The notes beneath the pieces are model-generated. The model did not search any database and was not told the DNA's origin. It saw only the letters and a list, made by a program, of their open reading frames with translations. Position numbers and translations under genes: made by a program. Of a DNA stretch of 64,000 bases, positions 29,205 through 40,010 are shown piece after piece (position 1 is the first letter of the stretch; the number at the start of each line of letters is the position of its first letter). The DNA is taken from positions 98,236,592 to 98,300,591 of the forward strand of contig CP092870.1 in NCBI GenBank assembly GCA_030710605.1, read 5' to 3'. Origin of the DNA: Cordylochernes scorpioides (lineage: Eukaryota > Arthropoda > Arachnida > Pseudoscorpiones > Chernetidae).

Positions 29205-29445
29205 ACGGATGTCTGTCTGCACCACATGTCTACACGTGAATAAAGCAATTCGATTTTTTGCACTTACAAGTGTGTTTCAGAGCCCCGTTTAGTTACTTGA
29301 ACTCACTGATAGGGTTGAACTTTTGCAAGAATCGGGGGCTAATGAAGTTTTTTTTCAGGAAAAAAGTTCTCAATGCGGGATTCGATCCTGGTTCGTGACT
29401 GTCGAAAATCGACGGTTTATATCACTCGTCCACCAACCCTCTTTT
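29205..29445 (-). repeat. SINE family 1, full copy
   Basis: Minus strand head: GGTTGGTGGACGAGTGATAT, CGACAGTCACGAACCAGGAT, CGAATCCCGCATTGAGAAC; then body GGGGCTCTGAAACACACTTG. This is among the best copies for reconstructing the family head. Confidence 0.8.
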
Positions 29446-30091
29446 CTATCCTTATAAAGGTGAATTATATATTGGCCGAAAGGTCGTGAGAATAAAGAAT
29501 TTCATTTGGTCAAAGTATCGTTTCAATAACGATTTCTAAAAATAACAAAATAAGAAGGTTCAAATTATTATCCAAAAAAAAAAAAAAAACACACAGCGAT
29601 ATAAAAACAATAGAAACGAGTACAAAAATGAATATTATTCCTGCCGTATATTCCTAGTTACATATTCCAATATCCCTCTAACCAACCGATATGATAATCC
29701 ACAGATCCTTCTAAATCCCCAGTTATTAAAGCCCTAGCTAGATCCAGCTTCTATCCCTAATCCACATGTGTGGGGATACATTCTTTCAATTCTTTGGAAA
29801 TTTGCATGGCTACTCTATATAGTCCATATATACATATTGTCATTTGCTGTCTTTTACAGTCTTTTACTTTAGGTTAAAAGTTAGGAAATTTTATTCGATA
29901 TATTTTCTAGTAAATACATTTTTACTTGAAGATTTATTTTGGATTAACTCCAACACACAATGTCGTCTGTGAACAGAAGGATATTTATTTTTCCATAATT
30001 CGGTAAATAGATACTTGGCATGTCCCCGCATCCTCATATAGAGAAAGTTGTTTAGAAAAAGGATAAATAAATATTATAATGAAATAAATAA
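29446..30091. other. AT-rich stretch, no gene seen
   Basis: No conserved frame or repeat match. An A-run with CACA lies at 29574-29595. Confidence 0.35.
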
Positions 30092-30165
30092 TGCTTCTAA
30101 GGCTAAGTTTCTTGGACACCCGTTTATTTTCAAGTTTTCCAACTTGTCAGTCCTTCAACAGGAGT
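30092..30165 (-). repeat. Hammerhead-like Penelope end, type P6 variant
   Basis: Minus strand: CTGTTGAAGGACTGACAAGT, TGGAAAACTTGAAAATAAAC. The CTGTTGAAG...GAAA...layout follows the P6 group (45443-45782), but the core is CTGTTGA, not CTGANGA, so cleavage activity is not expected. Confidence 0.45.
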
Positions 30166-30182
30166 ATCACGTTAACAAATAA

Positions 30183-30515
30183 ATGATAAATACTTTAATA
30201 GAAAGTATTGTTGGAGATATCGGTTTTTCTCTTCATAAGAAAATGGGTACCGTTGCCAAGTTAGTCACCTTGGACCAGATTTTGGTCGAATATTCCAAGG
30301 GGTCCAGTGAAGGGACCCCAGGGAGGTGTGGTCGGATACAAATTATTATTTACATATTTCAAATAGTTATGATATTGAGAGAAATACTCGTGTTGAAGAG
30401 GACTGAGAAGTCCGAAAGCTTGAAAATAAAAGGTTGTACAAGAAACTTATCCCTGGAAGCTTTATTTAGTTCATTGTATTATAAATCAAGGAAAAACGTG
30501 TTTATTTATAAATAA
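30183..30515 (+). CDS. 110-codon open frame, unrecognised
   Basis: MINTLIESIVGDIGFSLHKK... with a hydrophobic patch (IIIYIFQIVMILREILVL) at about residues 55-72. Codon use and composition look like chance AT-rich sequence, though 30230-30340 (GGACCAGATTTTGGTCGAAT) is less biased. No family recognised. Confidence 0.15.
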   Translation: MINTLIESIVGDIGFSLHKKMGTVAKLVTLDQILVEYSKGSSEGTPGRCGRIQIIIYIFQIVMILREILVLKRTEKSESLKIKGCTRNLSLEALFSSLYYKSRKNVFIYK

Positions 30516-30659
30516 GTATCATTTTATAAATTCTAGTAAGTTGATGTTACTGCGGGATGTCCTGGGAACCGAGGATGTCAGCATGCCACCGTCCGTCCGG
30601 GCTGACGACACTTTCCCCGGGAAGTTGGTGACAGTTGTGTCATCTGCGCTTTGTGTGGT

Positions 30660-32232
30660 CTGTGGCATTGTTCCCTGGTCCCTCACCTCTCTGCTGCACT
30701 ACTGTTCCCTGGTCCCTCACCTCTCTGCTGCACTACTGTTCCCTGGTCCCTCACCTCGCTGCTGCACTACTGTTCCCTGGTCCCTCACCTCTCTGCTGCA
30801 CTACTGTTCTGTGATCCCTCACCTCGCTACTGTTCCCTGGTCCCTCACCTCTCTGCTGCACTACTGTTCCCTGGTCCCTCACCTCGCTACTGTTCCCTGG
30901 TCCTTCACCTCTCTGCTGCACTACTGTTCCCTGGTCCCTCACCTCGCTACTGTTCCCTGGTCCCTCACCTCGCTAATGTTCCCTGGTCCCTCACCTCGCT
31001 GCTGCACTACTGATCCTCACCTCGCTAATGTTCCCTGGTCCCTCACCTCGCTACTGTTCCCTGGTCCTTCACCTCTCTGCTGCACTACTGTTCCCTGGTC
31101 CCTCACCTCGCTACTGTTCCCTGGTCCCTCACCTCGCTAATGTTCCCTGGTCCCTCACCTCGCTGCTGCACTACTGATCCTCACCTCGCTAATGTTCCCT
31201 GGTCCCTCACCTCGCTGCTGCACTACTGATCCTCACCTCGCTACTGTTCCCTGGTCCCTCACCTCGCTGCTGCACTACTGTTCCTCACCTCGCTGCTGCA
31301 CTACTGATCCTCACCTCGCTGCTGCACTACTGATCCTCACCTCGCTACTGTTCCCTGGTTCCTCACCTCGCTGCTGCACTACTGATCCTCACCTCGCTAC
31401 TGTTCCCTGGTCCCTCACCTCGCTGCTGCACTACTGTTCCTCACCTCGCTGCTGCACTACTGATCCTCACCTCACTGCTGCACTACTGATCCTCACCTCG
31501 CTGCTGCACTACTGTTCCCTGGTCCCTCACCTCGCTACTGTTCCCTGGTCCCTCACCTCGCTAATGTTCCCTGGTCCCTCACCTCGCTAATGTTCCCTGG
31601 TCCCTCACCTCGCTGCTGCACTACTGTTCCTCACCTCGCTAATGTTCCCTGGTCCCTCACCTCGCTACTGTTCCCTGGTCCCTCACCTCGCTACTGTTCC
31701 CTGGTCCCTCACCTCGCTGCTGCACTACTGTTCCCTGGTCCCTCACCTCGCTACTGTTCCCTGGTCCCTCACCTCGCTGCTGCACTACTGTTCCCTGGTC
31801 CCTCACCTCGCTACTGTTCCCTGGTCCCTCACCTCGCTGCTGCACTACTGTTCCCTGGTCCCTCACCTCGCTGCTGCACTACTGTTCCCTGGTCCCTCAC
31901 CTCGCTGCTGCACTACTGTTCCCTGGTCCCTCACCTCGCTAATGTTCCCTGGTCCCTCACCTCGCTAATGTTCCCTGGTCCCTCACCTCGCTGCTGCACT
32001 ACTGTTCCTCACCTCGCTAATGTTCCCTGGTCCCTCACCTCGCTACTGTTCCCTGGTCCCTCACCTCGCTACTGTTCCCTGGTCCCTCACCTCGCTGCTG
32101 CACTACTGTTCCCTGGTCCCTCACCTCGCTGCTGCACTACTGTTCCCTGGTCCCTCACCTCGCTGCTGCACTACTGTTCCCTGGTCCCTCACCTCGCTGC
32201 TGCACTACTGTTCCTCACCTCGCTGCTGTTTT
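30660..32232. repeat. 1.6 kb composite minisatellite
   Basis: Built from modules TTCCCTGGTCCCTCACCTCG, CTACTG or CTAATG, and CTGCTGCACTACTG, giving 26- and 34-bp units and shorter TTCCTCACC/GATCCTCACC variants in changing order (about 55 units). The GC content is far above that of the surroundings. Open frames on both strands (for example 30541-31140 and 31590-32360, HYCSLVPHL repeats) are products of the repeat. Confidence 0.95.
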
Positions 32233-32480
32233 TAGACCATACGACCCGGGATCAAATCCCATATTGGTTAATTTTTTATAACAAAAAAAAAAAAAAAAAA
32301 AAGATCCAATGTGGCCCCTCATTCTTGCAAAAGTCCAACCCTACCAACGAGTGCAAATAACCAAACGGGGTTCTCACACACTTGTAAGTGAAAAAGTCGA
32401 ACTGCGTTTTTCACACGTGTAAACATGTGGTGCACTTACAGTAGAAGCAGTTGCTAACTACTCACCATGATTATCAAACG
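32233..32480 (+). repeat. SINE family 1, plus orientation
   Basis: AGACCATACGACCCGGGATC, AAATCCCATATTGGTTAATT, an A-run, then CAATGTGGCCCCTCATTCTT, GTGGTGCACTTACAGTAGAA. It abuts the minisatellite end at 32232. Confidence 0.75.
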
Positions 32481-32751
32481 TTTTGGGATAAGTATCACCA
32501 TTGTTTGCCATGGTGCTCTCTTGGACTCAGGAACGAGGTTATATAAAACGAAATGTTTCAATACAAGGCTTTGGTTGTTGTAGTTACAGCTTCGTGTGTT
32601 TTGTATATGCTGTTTTTGTTATAGGGGTATTTTTAACGCTCGATTAATGTATGTCAGTGTTATAGTGATTTTTCCGGTACTCAGTGTAGGAGTACACGTC
32701 ATGGTAAAACTGTTTCAATGAAGAATTTAAAACCGGGATCTCTGAATGTCG

Positions 32752-32976
32752 TATACACTCATGTAGAAAACTTAAGGAAGTGGAAAGTTTTTGATATCGC
32801 CGGTCGTCTATTTTTATTTTATTTTTTGAAGGAGACAGAGGTAATTTTGTGCACACTTGGTTATCTCGTGTGTCTTCAATAAATATCACTGTAATATCTT
32901 TCAGAGTTATTGTCTGAATACCGATATACATGCTAAAATGTACAATTTCCTTTGTCCATGAATGTAAACGACCATG
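32752..32976 (-). mobile_element. CACTCATGG-type MITE
   Basis: Left ACACTCATGTAGAAAACTTA and right TTCCTTTGTCCATGAATGT inverted ends, with the A/T-rich middle and GAGGTAATTTTGTGCACACT, ATCTCGTGTGTCTTCAATAA. Shadow frames across it (for example 32644-33015) are not genes. Confidence 0.75.
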
Positions 32977-33312
32977 CCAAACAAATGACTTATGTCTTAA
33001 AATCAACAACAGCAATAAGAGAGACCTGTAACTTTGCTACATGTTCCCGGAAAATTCCCGAGGACAAGAAAGATCGCCTAAGTTAGATTGCTTCATCAAG
33101 ATGGGTGGCGACATTTGCTGATGTCATTTTATGATAACATTTATGTCCAGCTGTTCGGGGTCATATGTTCAAACTGGGGGTCACAACATTTTCTAACTAG
33201 GTCGCTGGGTTTCTAGTTTTACTTTTCTCTCATTCATTTACACTGTAGAACTACATCCTTGTAACGGACAACACTTAGTTACAGATTGAGTCAAAAGGCG
33301 ATCCATAAATTA

Positions 33313-33405
33313 AGATTATATAAAAGGGCGTACCTGGATCTGTAAAGAAAAAGACAAAACAATTTTTTTCTTTACAGATCCAGGTACGCCCTTTTATATA
33401 AACTT
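33313..33405. repeat. Palindromic Penelope-like pair, short P5b form
   Basis: Arms ATATAAAAGGGCGTACCTGG plus ATCTGTAAAGAAA and reverse complement around 14 bases. It is a deletion version of 12455-12632 lacking the central stem-GAAA part. Confidence 0.75.
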
Positions 33406-33969
33406 TGTTACAGAGCCAAAGTCTCCTTTAGGCAGAGGTAACCTCTTACCAGAGAGTGGATAAATAGTAAAAATGATAATTTTTGCAAATGAAAACTGTC
33501 CTCTATAGAAAGGTGTTCTTTAGCGCGAGAGTCCTCTCATGAATGTTCTACTGAATATATAAACAAGTTTTTTAAAATTAACATGGCACTAGCTATTGTG
33601 CTTAGCGTGCGTTAATGGAAGGCTAGTAAAATGGACCTCTATTCTAATCAATGTCACCGTTTTACAAGAAATGTACCATTCTGGGAACCAGGTAAAACTG
33701 GTGGAATATGGACCCTTGACTGTTGAAATCTGTGATACTTTAACCATCATTGCAGGTTAGTTGAGCATTGGAAATTAAATGGTACTAGCTATTAAACACA
33801 TTTTATATATTTTTATAAATAATTGTACCAGTAATGTACAACTAATGAAACGGGAAATTGGCAAGTTTTAAATGTAGAGATTCTACTACACATGTAGACA
33901 TAGTGGTGGACACACATGGTGAGTTATTTACAGTATTAACTGTCACTTGTATGATAAACAACATGAAAA

Positions 33970-34220
33970 TATCTAAAGAGACAAAGGTCGCCTCACCCGT
34001 CAAAATAGACGTTAAGACTAGACGCCATCTATTGACCGTCGCCGCAAACTAGCGGCCTCGGGTCGGTGACAAAGCCACAACACCAGCTTTTCAGTTTGCC
34101 AAAGCTGGTGTTGTGGCTTTGTCACCGACCCGAGGCCGCTAGTTTGCGGCGACGGTCAATAGATGGCGTCTATTCTTGACGTCTATTTTGACGGGAGAGG
34201 CGACCTTTGTCTCTTTAGAT
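33970..34220. repeat. Long palindrome, P1 Penelope-like body pair
   Basis: Arms 33970-34090 and 34102-34220 are almost exact reverse complements (GACCGTCGCCGCAAACTAGC, GGCCTCGGGTCGGTGACAAA, GCCACAACACCAGCTTT) with an 11-base centre. Each arm matches the sequence that follows the P1 hammerhead at 48801-48846. Both arms contain GACGCCATCTATTGACC, a form of the recurring AGATGGCG motif. Confidence 0.85.
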
Positions 34221-35619
34221 CAATATCCTCCCGGCAAAATTTCCATGAAAATATCTGTCATTGTCTTTTCCATTCCCATGTTTGATTGACAAAGGCAGTA
34301 CGACACCCTTTTTCTATAATCTATAAGACCTACAAAAAATACAAAGTAGTTATATTCAACTTAATCTGTAATTATTTCTATTAAAATTTAAACGTTTCCT
34401 GATGTTCTCACTACAATTTATAAATATTAAGAGGGGGCCTGGCTCATCAGTGGTGAACCCTACCAGCGGTTTTGCCAGTTTAATCATCCATACCGCTATG
34501 GTATTGTATTAAAAATGAAGAAAGATTTGACGCGCTATTTAATTAAATAATGAGAAGGAATATTTTCCATTATCAACTCAAAAGTACAAAGATATTGCCT
34601 AATTAATTTTATTTTTTAATATTTTAATATACACCACCTATACACGATTATAATAGCAGGTATTTTGATAATTATTAATTATAATTAACTATCAAAACTA
34701 TTGGGAGAGTTGACCTTACCCATACCTAACTCTTACGTCAAATGTCCCATCACATAGTAAACAAACAAATATAATTACAGCAATAAAAAATCCTTTAAAA
34801 CTGAGATGTTTTAAAATATAAACATATATTATGCAATATCCAAGAGAGGAGTCTAAAAAACACATATTTACATAATTTCCATACATAAAAGACCAATCGT
34901 ATGCGTGAAATGCTAATAAACAAGCTCAATATCAACATAGATTTGCATAGCTATCGTCAATATGCATATAAGATTGAGAAAGGAACTCGGGCAATAAACT
35001 GGAACAATGGCGGACGTAGGGAAAAAAATTACAGGCGGTAGGTCAAGCTTATTTATAGCAGACGCCATTGATCCGTTCTCTCTTCGTTTGCCACGCCAAC
35101 TTGCGTATTTACGTAGACATTTATCGTCTGCAATAATAGTTAGCGATATTCTTAACTAACACTTTCCTTCCTTGTTTTACTTGGATATAAAAATTAGCGC
35201 CATCTAGCGGTGTTTAATCCAACTATTTTTGTGATTCTCTTTCTGTTCTATTTATAGAAAGGTTAATTCATTTGGGAACGTTTATAAATAGAATTTTCAC
35301 AAAACCGATTACAAAATACTAAATTGGGAATTATAATTTACATCTTTTTTTTGTGAACTTGATGTACTTTGTACTACTGTATATGTATTCACTGTTTACA
35401 CGTTTGAAAAAAAATTCGACATTACAATTAGAAGGTACCTAAGATTTTATACTTATCTAGGAATTCAATTTAACTAAATAAGTTATCTGGCTTCGCCCGG
35501 GTTCTGGCCGAGTGAATATTAGCCCGACCAAAACAATTAGAAGTATTGACGGTGAGCAAAAATGATGATGAATATATTTATAAAATGAAAGGACTTAAAA
35601 GCACGAATGTTTCTTTTTA
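34221..35619. other. AT-rich stretch with a GAGGGC fragment and a CTCF-like site
   Basis: A GAGGGC-type fragment lies at 34425-34500 (TTAAGAGGGGGCCTGGCTCA). 34975-35150 is less AT-rich (CAATGGCGGACGTAGGGAAA) without a conserved frame. A Helitron 3'-end remnant is seen reversed at 35485-35515 (TCTGGCTTCGCCCGGGTTCT). Confidence 0.4.
35195..35212 (-). promoter_or_regulatory. CTCF-like motif
   Basis: Minus strand CACCGCTAGATGGCGCTA fits the CCASYAGRKGGCRS-type CTCF consensus closely. Binding is not shown by sequence; it may simply be part of a repeat end. Confidence 0.3.
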
Positions 35620-35800
35620 TACATAATACAAACTTCTACTGCCCTTACTGCGATGAAAAAATATATTGGGAGGGCTTGGCTCATCAGTGATGAACCCTCC
35701 CAGCGGTTTCGCCAATTTAATCCATCAGACCGCTTCTCAGAGCTCTAATACTGTATTGGACGATTCTGTTTATATACGAAGCACTGAAGGGTGGAATCTA
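35620..35800 (+). repeat. GAGGGC-type repeat, good copy
   Basis: AAACTTCTACTGCCCTTACT, TTGGGAGGGCTTGGCTCATC, AACCCTCCCAGCGGTTTCGC, and the 3' half CTAATACTGTATTGGACGAT. Preceded by ACGAATGTTTCTTTTTATAC, as at 63425. Confidence 0.7.
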
Positions 35801-35828
35801 GCTGGAGGGCGAGAGGTAGTGAGGACAT

Positions 35829-35875
35829 TGTGACCTGACGAAGTGAAGAACCGACTTTGAAATCACGTGGCTCCA
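35829..35875 (+). ncRNA. Hammerhead-like motif, family P4
   Basis: CTGACGA (35835-35841), stem II AAGT/ACTT with a nine-base loop, TGAAA, then TCACGTGG with palindrome CACGTG. The base pair before the cleavage site is lost (GG for GU), so activity is doubtful. Confidence 0.4.
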
Positions 35876-36231
35876 ATGTTAAGATTGTTGAATGTCGCAG
35901 GACACATTACCCATCTTAATATTCTAGTCTTGATCATTTTTATTGCACAGCTTTCTGCCATCCCAAGTACATAGTAGAAGTAGAGATTCTGGTCGAACTG
36001 GATCTTGAACATCTGTAGGCCAAGTAACGTTATGATTTGCATAGACGGAAGGACAGATATACCATATGGCAAGGGATACACGCGGAGGAATACAAAGTAG
36101 TGCCATGTGCTATTATCATACGGAATATGAATGACCTTGTTCTCTTGGTCACATCACAGGCGCTTTTTCAAGACTTGCCTTTAGATAGTTTTTTAAAGGA
36201 AGTCTAAGTTTGCCTTTTCCATCAAAAGAAG

Positions 36232-36593
36232 TGACAGGTGGCATCAGGACATTCCCAGGCCAACAAGATGGTGCTAGTGGTGAGGAACGACCTCAAGATA
36301 GGCAAGGGCAGGATTGCTGCTCAGTGCTGCCATGTTTCCCTCTGTCTACCGCAGAGCCCTCATCAAGAAGCTCCACATCCTAAAGTTCTGGCAGGTCTTC
36401 GGAGAGGCTAAGATCGTCTTGAAGGCGGACTCTGTGGAATGCATGATGTGTCTGGTGCCCAAGGAGATTGGCATCCTGACCAGTGTCATCACAGACTCAG
36501 GTCACACCCAGATGGCTCCGGGGAGAAAAACTGTGCTGGCTCAGCCCCAGAAGACTTATTGATCCAGTGACAGGCCATCTAAATCTATTATAA
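36232..36593 (+). pseudogene. PTRH2: Peptidyl-tRNA hydrolase 2 relic
   Basis: PTRH2 (Bit1) releases peptides from peptidyl-tRNA in mitochondria/cytosol. From 36265 the sequence reads [20 protein letters not shown], the near-invariant start of the Pth2 domain ([20 protein letters not shown] in animals). After a frame change near 36330 it continues with [49 protein letters not shown], then changes frame again near 36540 and ends LIDPVTGHLNLL before TAA (36591). The order and spacing match the whole 115-residue catalytic domain in one intronless block. The N-terminal membrane anchor is absent, and an in-frame TGA lies upstream at 36232. A processed pseudogene is most likely; two sequencing errors in a real single-exon gene are the alternative. 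Confidence 0.9.
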
Positions 36594-36847
36594 ATTCTTT
36601 TTATTTTTGTATAAAATCTATCATCACACTGCTGAAGCTTGCAACGGCAGGATTCACTTCTAGAATTGACCAACTACCTCTAGATAATCTGGCCATCAGG
36701 ATTTATAGGGATTTCTCAATTTGCATCACTAACGGCTTTACATACCCTCTTCTTGAATTATAAGAATAATGGTGAAGATCTGCTTTATGAGTCTTGAACA
36801 TACAACCTGGACCATGCTGACGAGGTCGAAACGCCTAAATAATAGTA

Positions 36848-37584
36848 CAGTGGTACCTCGACATACGAGTTTAATTCGTTCCGCAACCTTGCTCGTATCT
36901 TGAATTACTCGTATCTCGAAGCAAATTTCCCCATACAAAACAATTGAACTACCATTAATCCGTTCCAACCTCCAAAATGTCAGCCCCAGTTATTTTTGTT
37001 ACGTGGTTTTAAATAATAAAAACGTATTTATAAATATTAAATATTTATTGCACAAAAACAAAAAAGAGAATGTAAAGAAATAAATTAGATATCCTCACTG
37101 GTCTTTGCCTTTTTCGCTACATTTTTCTCGCTTTCACCTGTAGGCCGTTTAGAAAAAACATGTCCAAGGAGGTTTGTTTCTTCCTCCCTCTCAGAATGTT
37201 CCGGAAATGAGTTAGGCAAGTGTCATTAAAAAGGTCAGATGCACGACCTGTTGCAACTTTTTCTGGGTGTTTTTTCCACGAACTGTGAAACTCTCTCCCA
37301 CATTCCTAAGATCTCCTTTATCTCACTTGTAGAAATAACCTCCTCCTCTGACTCCTCAAAGCCAATTACTTGCATAACCTCAGTATGCTGCTGTGACTGT
37401 AACTCTTGTATCTCCTCAGTCGTCAGTTCCTGGGTGTGCGCGTGATGGCGCGACTGCGTGTTACTACCGAACCGAACTCGTATCTCGAATTTCGCTCGTA
37501 ACTAAAAGCAAAAAATCACTTGCTCGTCGGCTCGTATCTCGAAAAACTCGTATGTTAAGGCGCTCGTATGTCGAGGTACCACTG
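36848..37584 (-). mobile_element. Tigger-like (pogo) transposon relic, 737 bp
   Basis: Perfect inverted ends CAGTGGTACCTCGACATACG, each flanked by TA (36846-36847, 37585-37586). The outer regions repeat CTCGTATCTCGAA motifs. On the minus strand the interior contains the C-terminal end of a Tigger transposase: ELTTEEIQELQSQQ (37420), then in another frame SDLFNDTCLTHFRNILRGRK and KQTSLDMFF (37150). The DDE catalytic core is deleted, so the element is non-autonomous. Confidence 0.9.
37090..37440 (-). pseudogene. Tigger transposase C-terminal remnant
   Basis: Acidic segment EELTTEEIQELQ...EESEEEVIS followed after a frame change by an FFxR-type tail RGRKKQTSLDMFF, which in TcMar-Tigger proteins sits at the extreme C terminus. 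No HTH or DDE part remains. Confidence 0.75.
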
Positions 37585-37599
37585 TATTTTTCTTGATAT

Positions 37600-38334
37600 T
37601 TCAAAAGACTGTAATTCTCAACTGGTATCAAACTCTCAATTCTTATTTAAAAAAAAAAAATAGAAAAATGTGCCCAATGAGGGATTCGAGCCCGGGGTCG
37701 TTGAAAACCAAATGGAGAGTAAAAGAGACAACTAGTTAAGAAGGACGGGAGTCTGAAATATTGAAGGTTTGAATAAAAATGAAATAACCAGGAAATAAAC
37801 CAACACGTCCAGCTTTGTTTATTTCTTCTACTTGTGCTGAGTGAGTTCCTTTCTACGATACCTCTGCCCTCCATTATTTACTGAGGAAGTAAATTTGGTG
37901 AAGATACTCCGAGTTGATTTGTTCTATCCAAAATATGGAAGAAGAAGGTTTTAAAATTCTTTATTCACTTGTATCTTTGTTTAGTGTGTGTGTGTGTGAT
38001 CTGGGTTTTATCATAATTAAATAATAACGTAAAAGTCTGATTTTTCGAATTATTATTTAAATATTATTGTCTGAATACCGATATACATTCTAAAAGGTAT
38101 ACCTTTCTTATGTTTTGTGCGTGAGTGTATATATTTATATATTGATAATAATTTTAAATAACAAAAATAATAATTAGCGCTAAAAATGGATTTGACGTTA
38201 TTAATGTTTGTTGTAGTAGTATAATTATATATATAGTGATAGAGAAGATAAATATTGATTAATTAATTATTATAATGATTTTTCCAACCCCCATAATATG
38301 CAACTTAGTCTGTTATCAAACTTGATTGGCATAT
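37600..38334. other. Mostly AT-rich stretch
   Basis: A SINE family 1 head fragment is at 37665-37705 (GGGATTCGAGCCCGGGG, reversed). A P1-like flank and MITE fragment GTCTGAATACCGATATACAT is at 38069. Nothing else recognised. Confidence 0.4.
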
Positions 38335-38690
38335 TGGGGAGCTAAAATTAGGACAGTTACTCCTTCCAGACCTAGTTCTACATGGTGTCAAACTTTTATT
38401 TGCATATTCGAATATTTTGTATAAACGCAATCTACGAATAACCAGTTTTTGCACTAATTTCCGTATTACGGGGTAAAACCTATGACAATTACTCCTTCCA
38501 GACCTAGTTCTATATAGTGTAAAACTTTTATTTGCATAGTTAAATATTGTGTAAACTCAATACACCATTAGAGTCTGTTATTGCACTAATTTACATATTA
38601 CGGGATAAAAACTAGGGCAGCTACTCCTTCCACACTATATGGTGTCAAAATTTAATTTGCATAGATCAAACAATGTATAAACGTATGCGG
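38335..38690. repeat. About 122-bp tandem repeat, three copies
   Basis: TACTCCTTCCAGACCTAGTT followed by TGGTGTCAAACTTTTATTTG and TATTACGGGGTAAAACCTAT occurs at about 38358, 38489 and 38617, with 10-15% divergence. The third copy is truncated. Confidence 0.8.
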
Positions 38691-38737
38691 AACAAAGATA
38701 AACACTTCGTTTACATATGCGGCACAGTTAACTTCCT

Positions 38738-38814
38738 CCAGTTTATATACCCACATCTCCACCAATGGGAACACTCGAGGAAGCCCTGTGTTCCACTCCA
38801 TTATATTTCCCTGA
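38738..38814 (+). CDS. Possible internal exon, unrecognised
   Basis: A pyrimidine-rich acceptor CTTCCTCCAG ends at 38738 and a donor-like GTATCAG follows at 38829. One frame reads YIPTSPPMGTLEEALCSTPL then YFPDHYNDG. Composition is protein-like and GC-richer than its flanks, but no family is recognised and no partner exon was found. Confidence 0.25.
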
Positions 38815-38879
38815 TCATTACAATGACGGGTATCAGACGAGATCTCGTTAACCTCAAACCATTGTAGTAAAAAATACTT

Positions 38880-39384
38880 AGTGCTATTCAGGTTAACTAT
38901 CTCACTTTAGGTAGATAATGTTGCTCTGACTTTGTTGTCATCTACTTCTATAGGATCTCTACAGCCTCTACTTGTAATTTTGATTTCGCCGATGTCTTCG
39001 GAGTTATTGAAAGTTCTGTTAATACTCAGCTCTCAATAGTGGATTCATCTCATTGCAAGTTTTGCTGGAATTCTGAGTTGTTGTCAAAATAATTCGACAA
39101 TGATATTTTTGTTGGAATGGTAGATTATTGTTGGAATCATTCAACAATGAAAAGTTTTTTTGATTTTAAATTTGCCTACGATTTTTTTTTCTCGTTAATA
39201 TCTTCTCGGTGATTATCTTTTATAATGAAAGTTTTGTTGGAATGTTTTGGGTGATTGCGATGTAATATGTAAAAATTTTGCTTGAATGCTAAGTGATTTC
39301 CTTCAATAATGGAAATTTTGTTGGAATACTGGGCTATTGTTGGAATTATTCAACAATGGATATTTTGACATATATGACAAAAAA
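38880..39384. other. Stretch with irregular TTGTTGGAAT repeats
   Basis: ATTGTTGGAATCATTCAACAATG (as two parts) and variants recur at 39060-39360 on both strands, forming small hairpins beside the 16-bp minisatellite. No gene seen. Confidence 0.45.
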
Positions 39385-39740
39385 AATTCCAACAACCCAA
39401 ATCCCGACAACCCAAAATCCCAACAGCCTAAAATCCCGACAACCCAAAATCCCGACAGTCTAAATCCCGACAACCCAAAATCCCGACAGCCTAAAATTCC
39501 AACAACCCCAAAATCCCGACAGTCTAAAATCCCGACAACCCAAAATCCCGACAACCCAAAATCCCAACAGCCTAAAATCCCGACAACCCGAAATCCCGAC
39601 AACCCAAAATCCCGACAGCCTAAATCCCGACAACCCAAAATCCCGACAGCCTAAAATCCCGCAATACAAAATCCCGACAGCCTAAAATCCCGACAGCCCC
39701 AAAATCCCGAACAACCAAAATCCCGACAGGGACAAAATCC
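39385..39740. repeat. 16-17 bp minisatellite
   Basis: About 21 units of AAAATCCCGACAACCC alternating with AAAATCCCGACAGCCT. Frames in both directions (for example 39303-39638 minus, GCRDFGLSGF repeats) are artefacts. One inverted unit lies apart at 40057-40085. Confidence 0.93.
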
Positions 39741-39821
39741 CACAAATAGAAAGTCTAAGCAAGTATAAGAAGTTGGCTTCAACTGAGAGGGAAGAATGTT
39801 AAAAATATTTTCACACATAGA

Positions 39822-40010
39822 AAATTAGGAAATACATAAACATGACACGGCAATTTATATAAGGTAGCACAAACTAAAATTAGTAAAATACCATTGAAAC
39901 AATGAGGAAAATTAACTTGAGTAGCAAAATATAAAAATAATATCATTAATAAACTGTTCATAAAATAATTGATGTTTTTATACAATATCCAATTTTCCAT
40001 TAACGAAATT
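39822..40010 (-). repeat. LTR family 2, solo or partial copy
   Basis: CATAGAAAATTAGGAAATAC, ACATGACACGGCAATTTATA, then GAAACAATGAGGAAAATTAA follow the LTR-2 order of 12645-12745. Confidence 0.55.

Noticed and set aside
30541-32360. Several 100-256-codon open frames with PWSLTSLLHYC repeats on plus and GEGPGNSS repeats on minus
   Set aside because: They come from the GC-rich minisatellite. Frames change between units and exist on both strands.
32644-33015. 123-codon minus-strand frame
   Set aside because: Falls across a CACTCATGG MITE; sister copies of the MITE are not open in the same frame.
39303-39669. Open frames with GCRDFGLSGF or NPDNPKSRQPKIP repeats
   Set aside because: Products of the 16-17 bp minisatellite on either strand.
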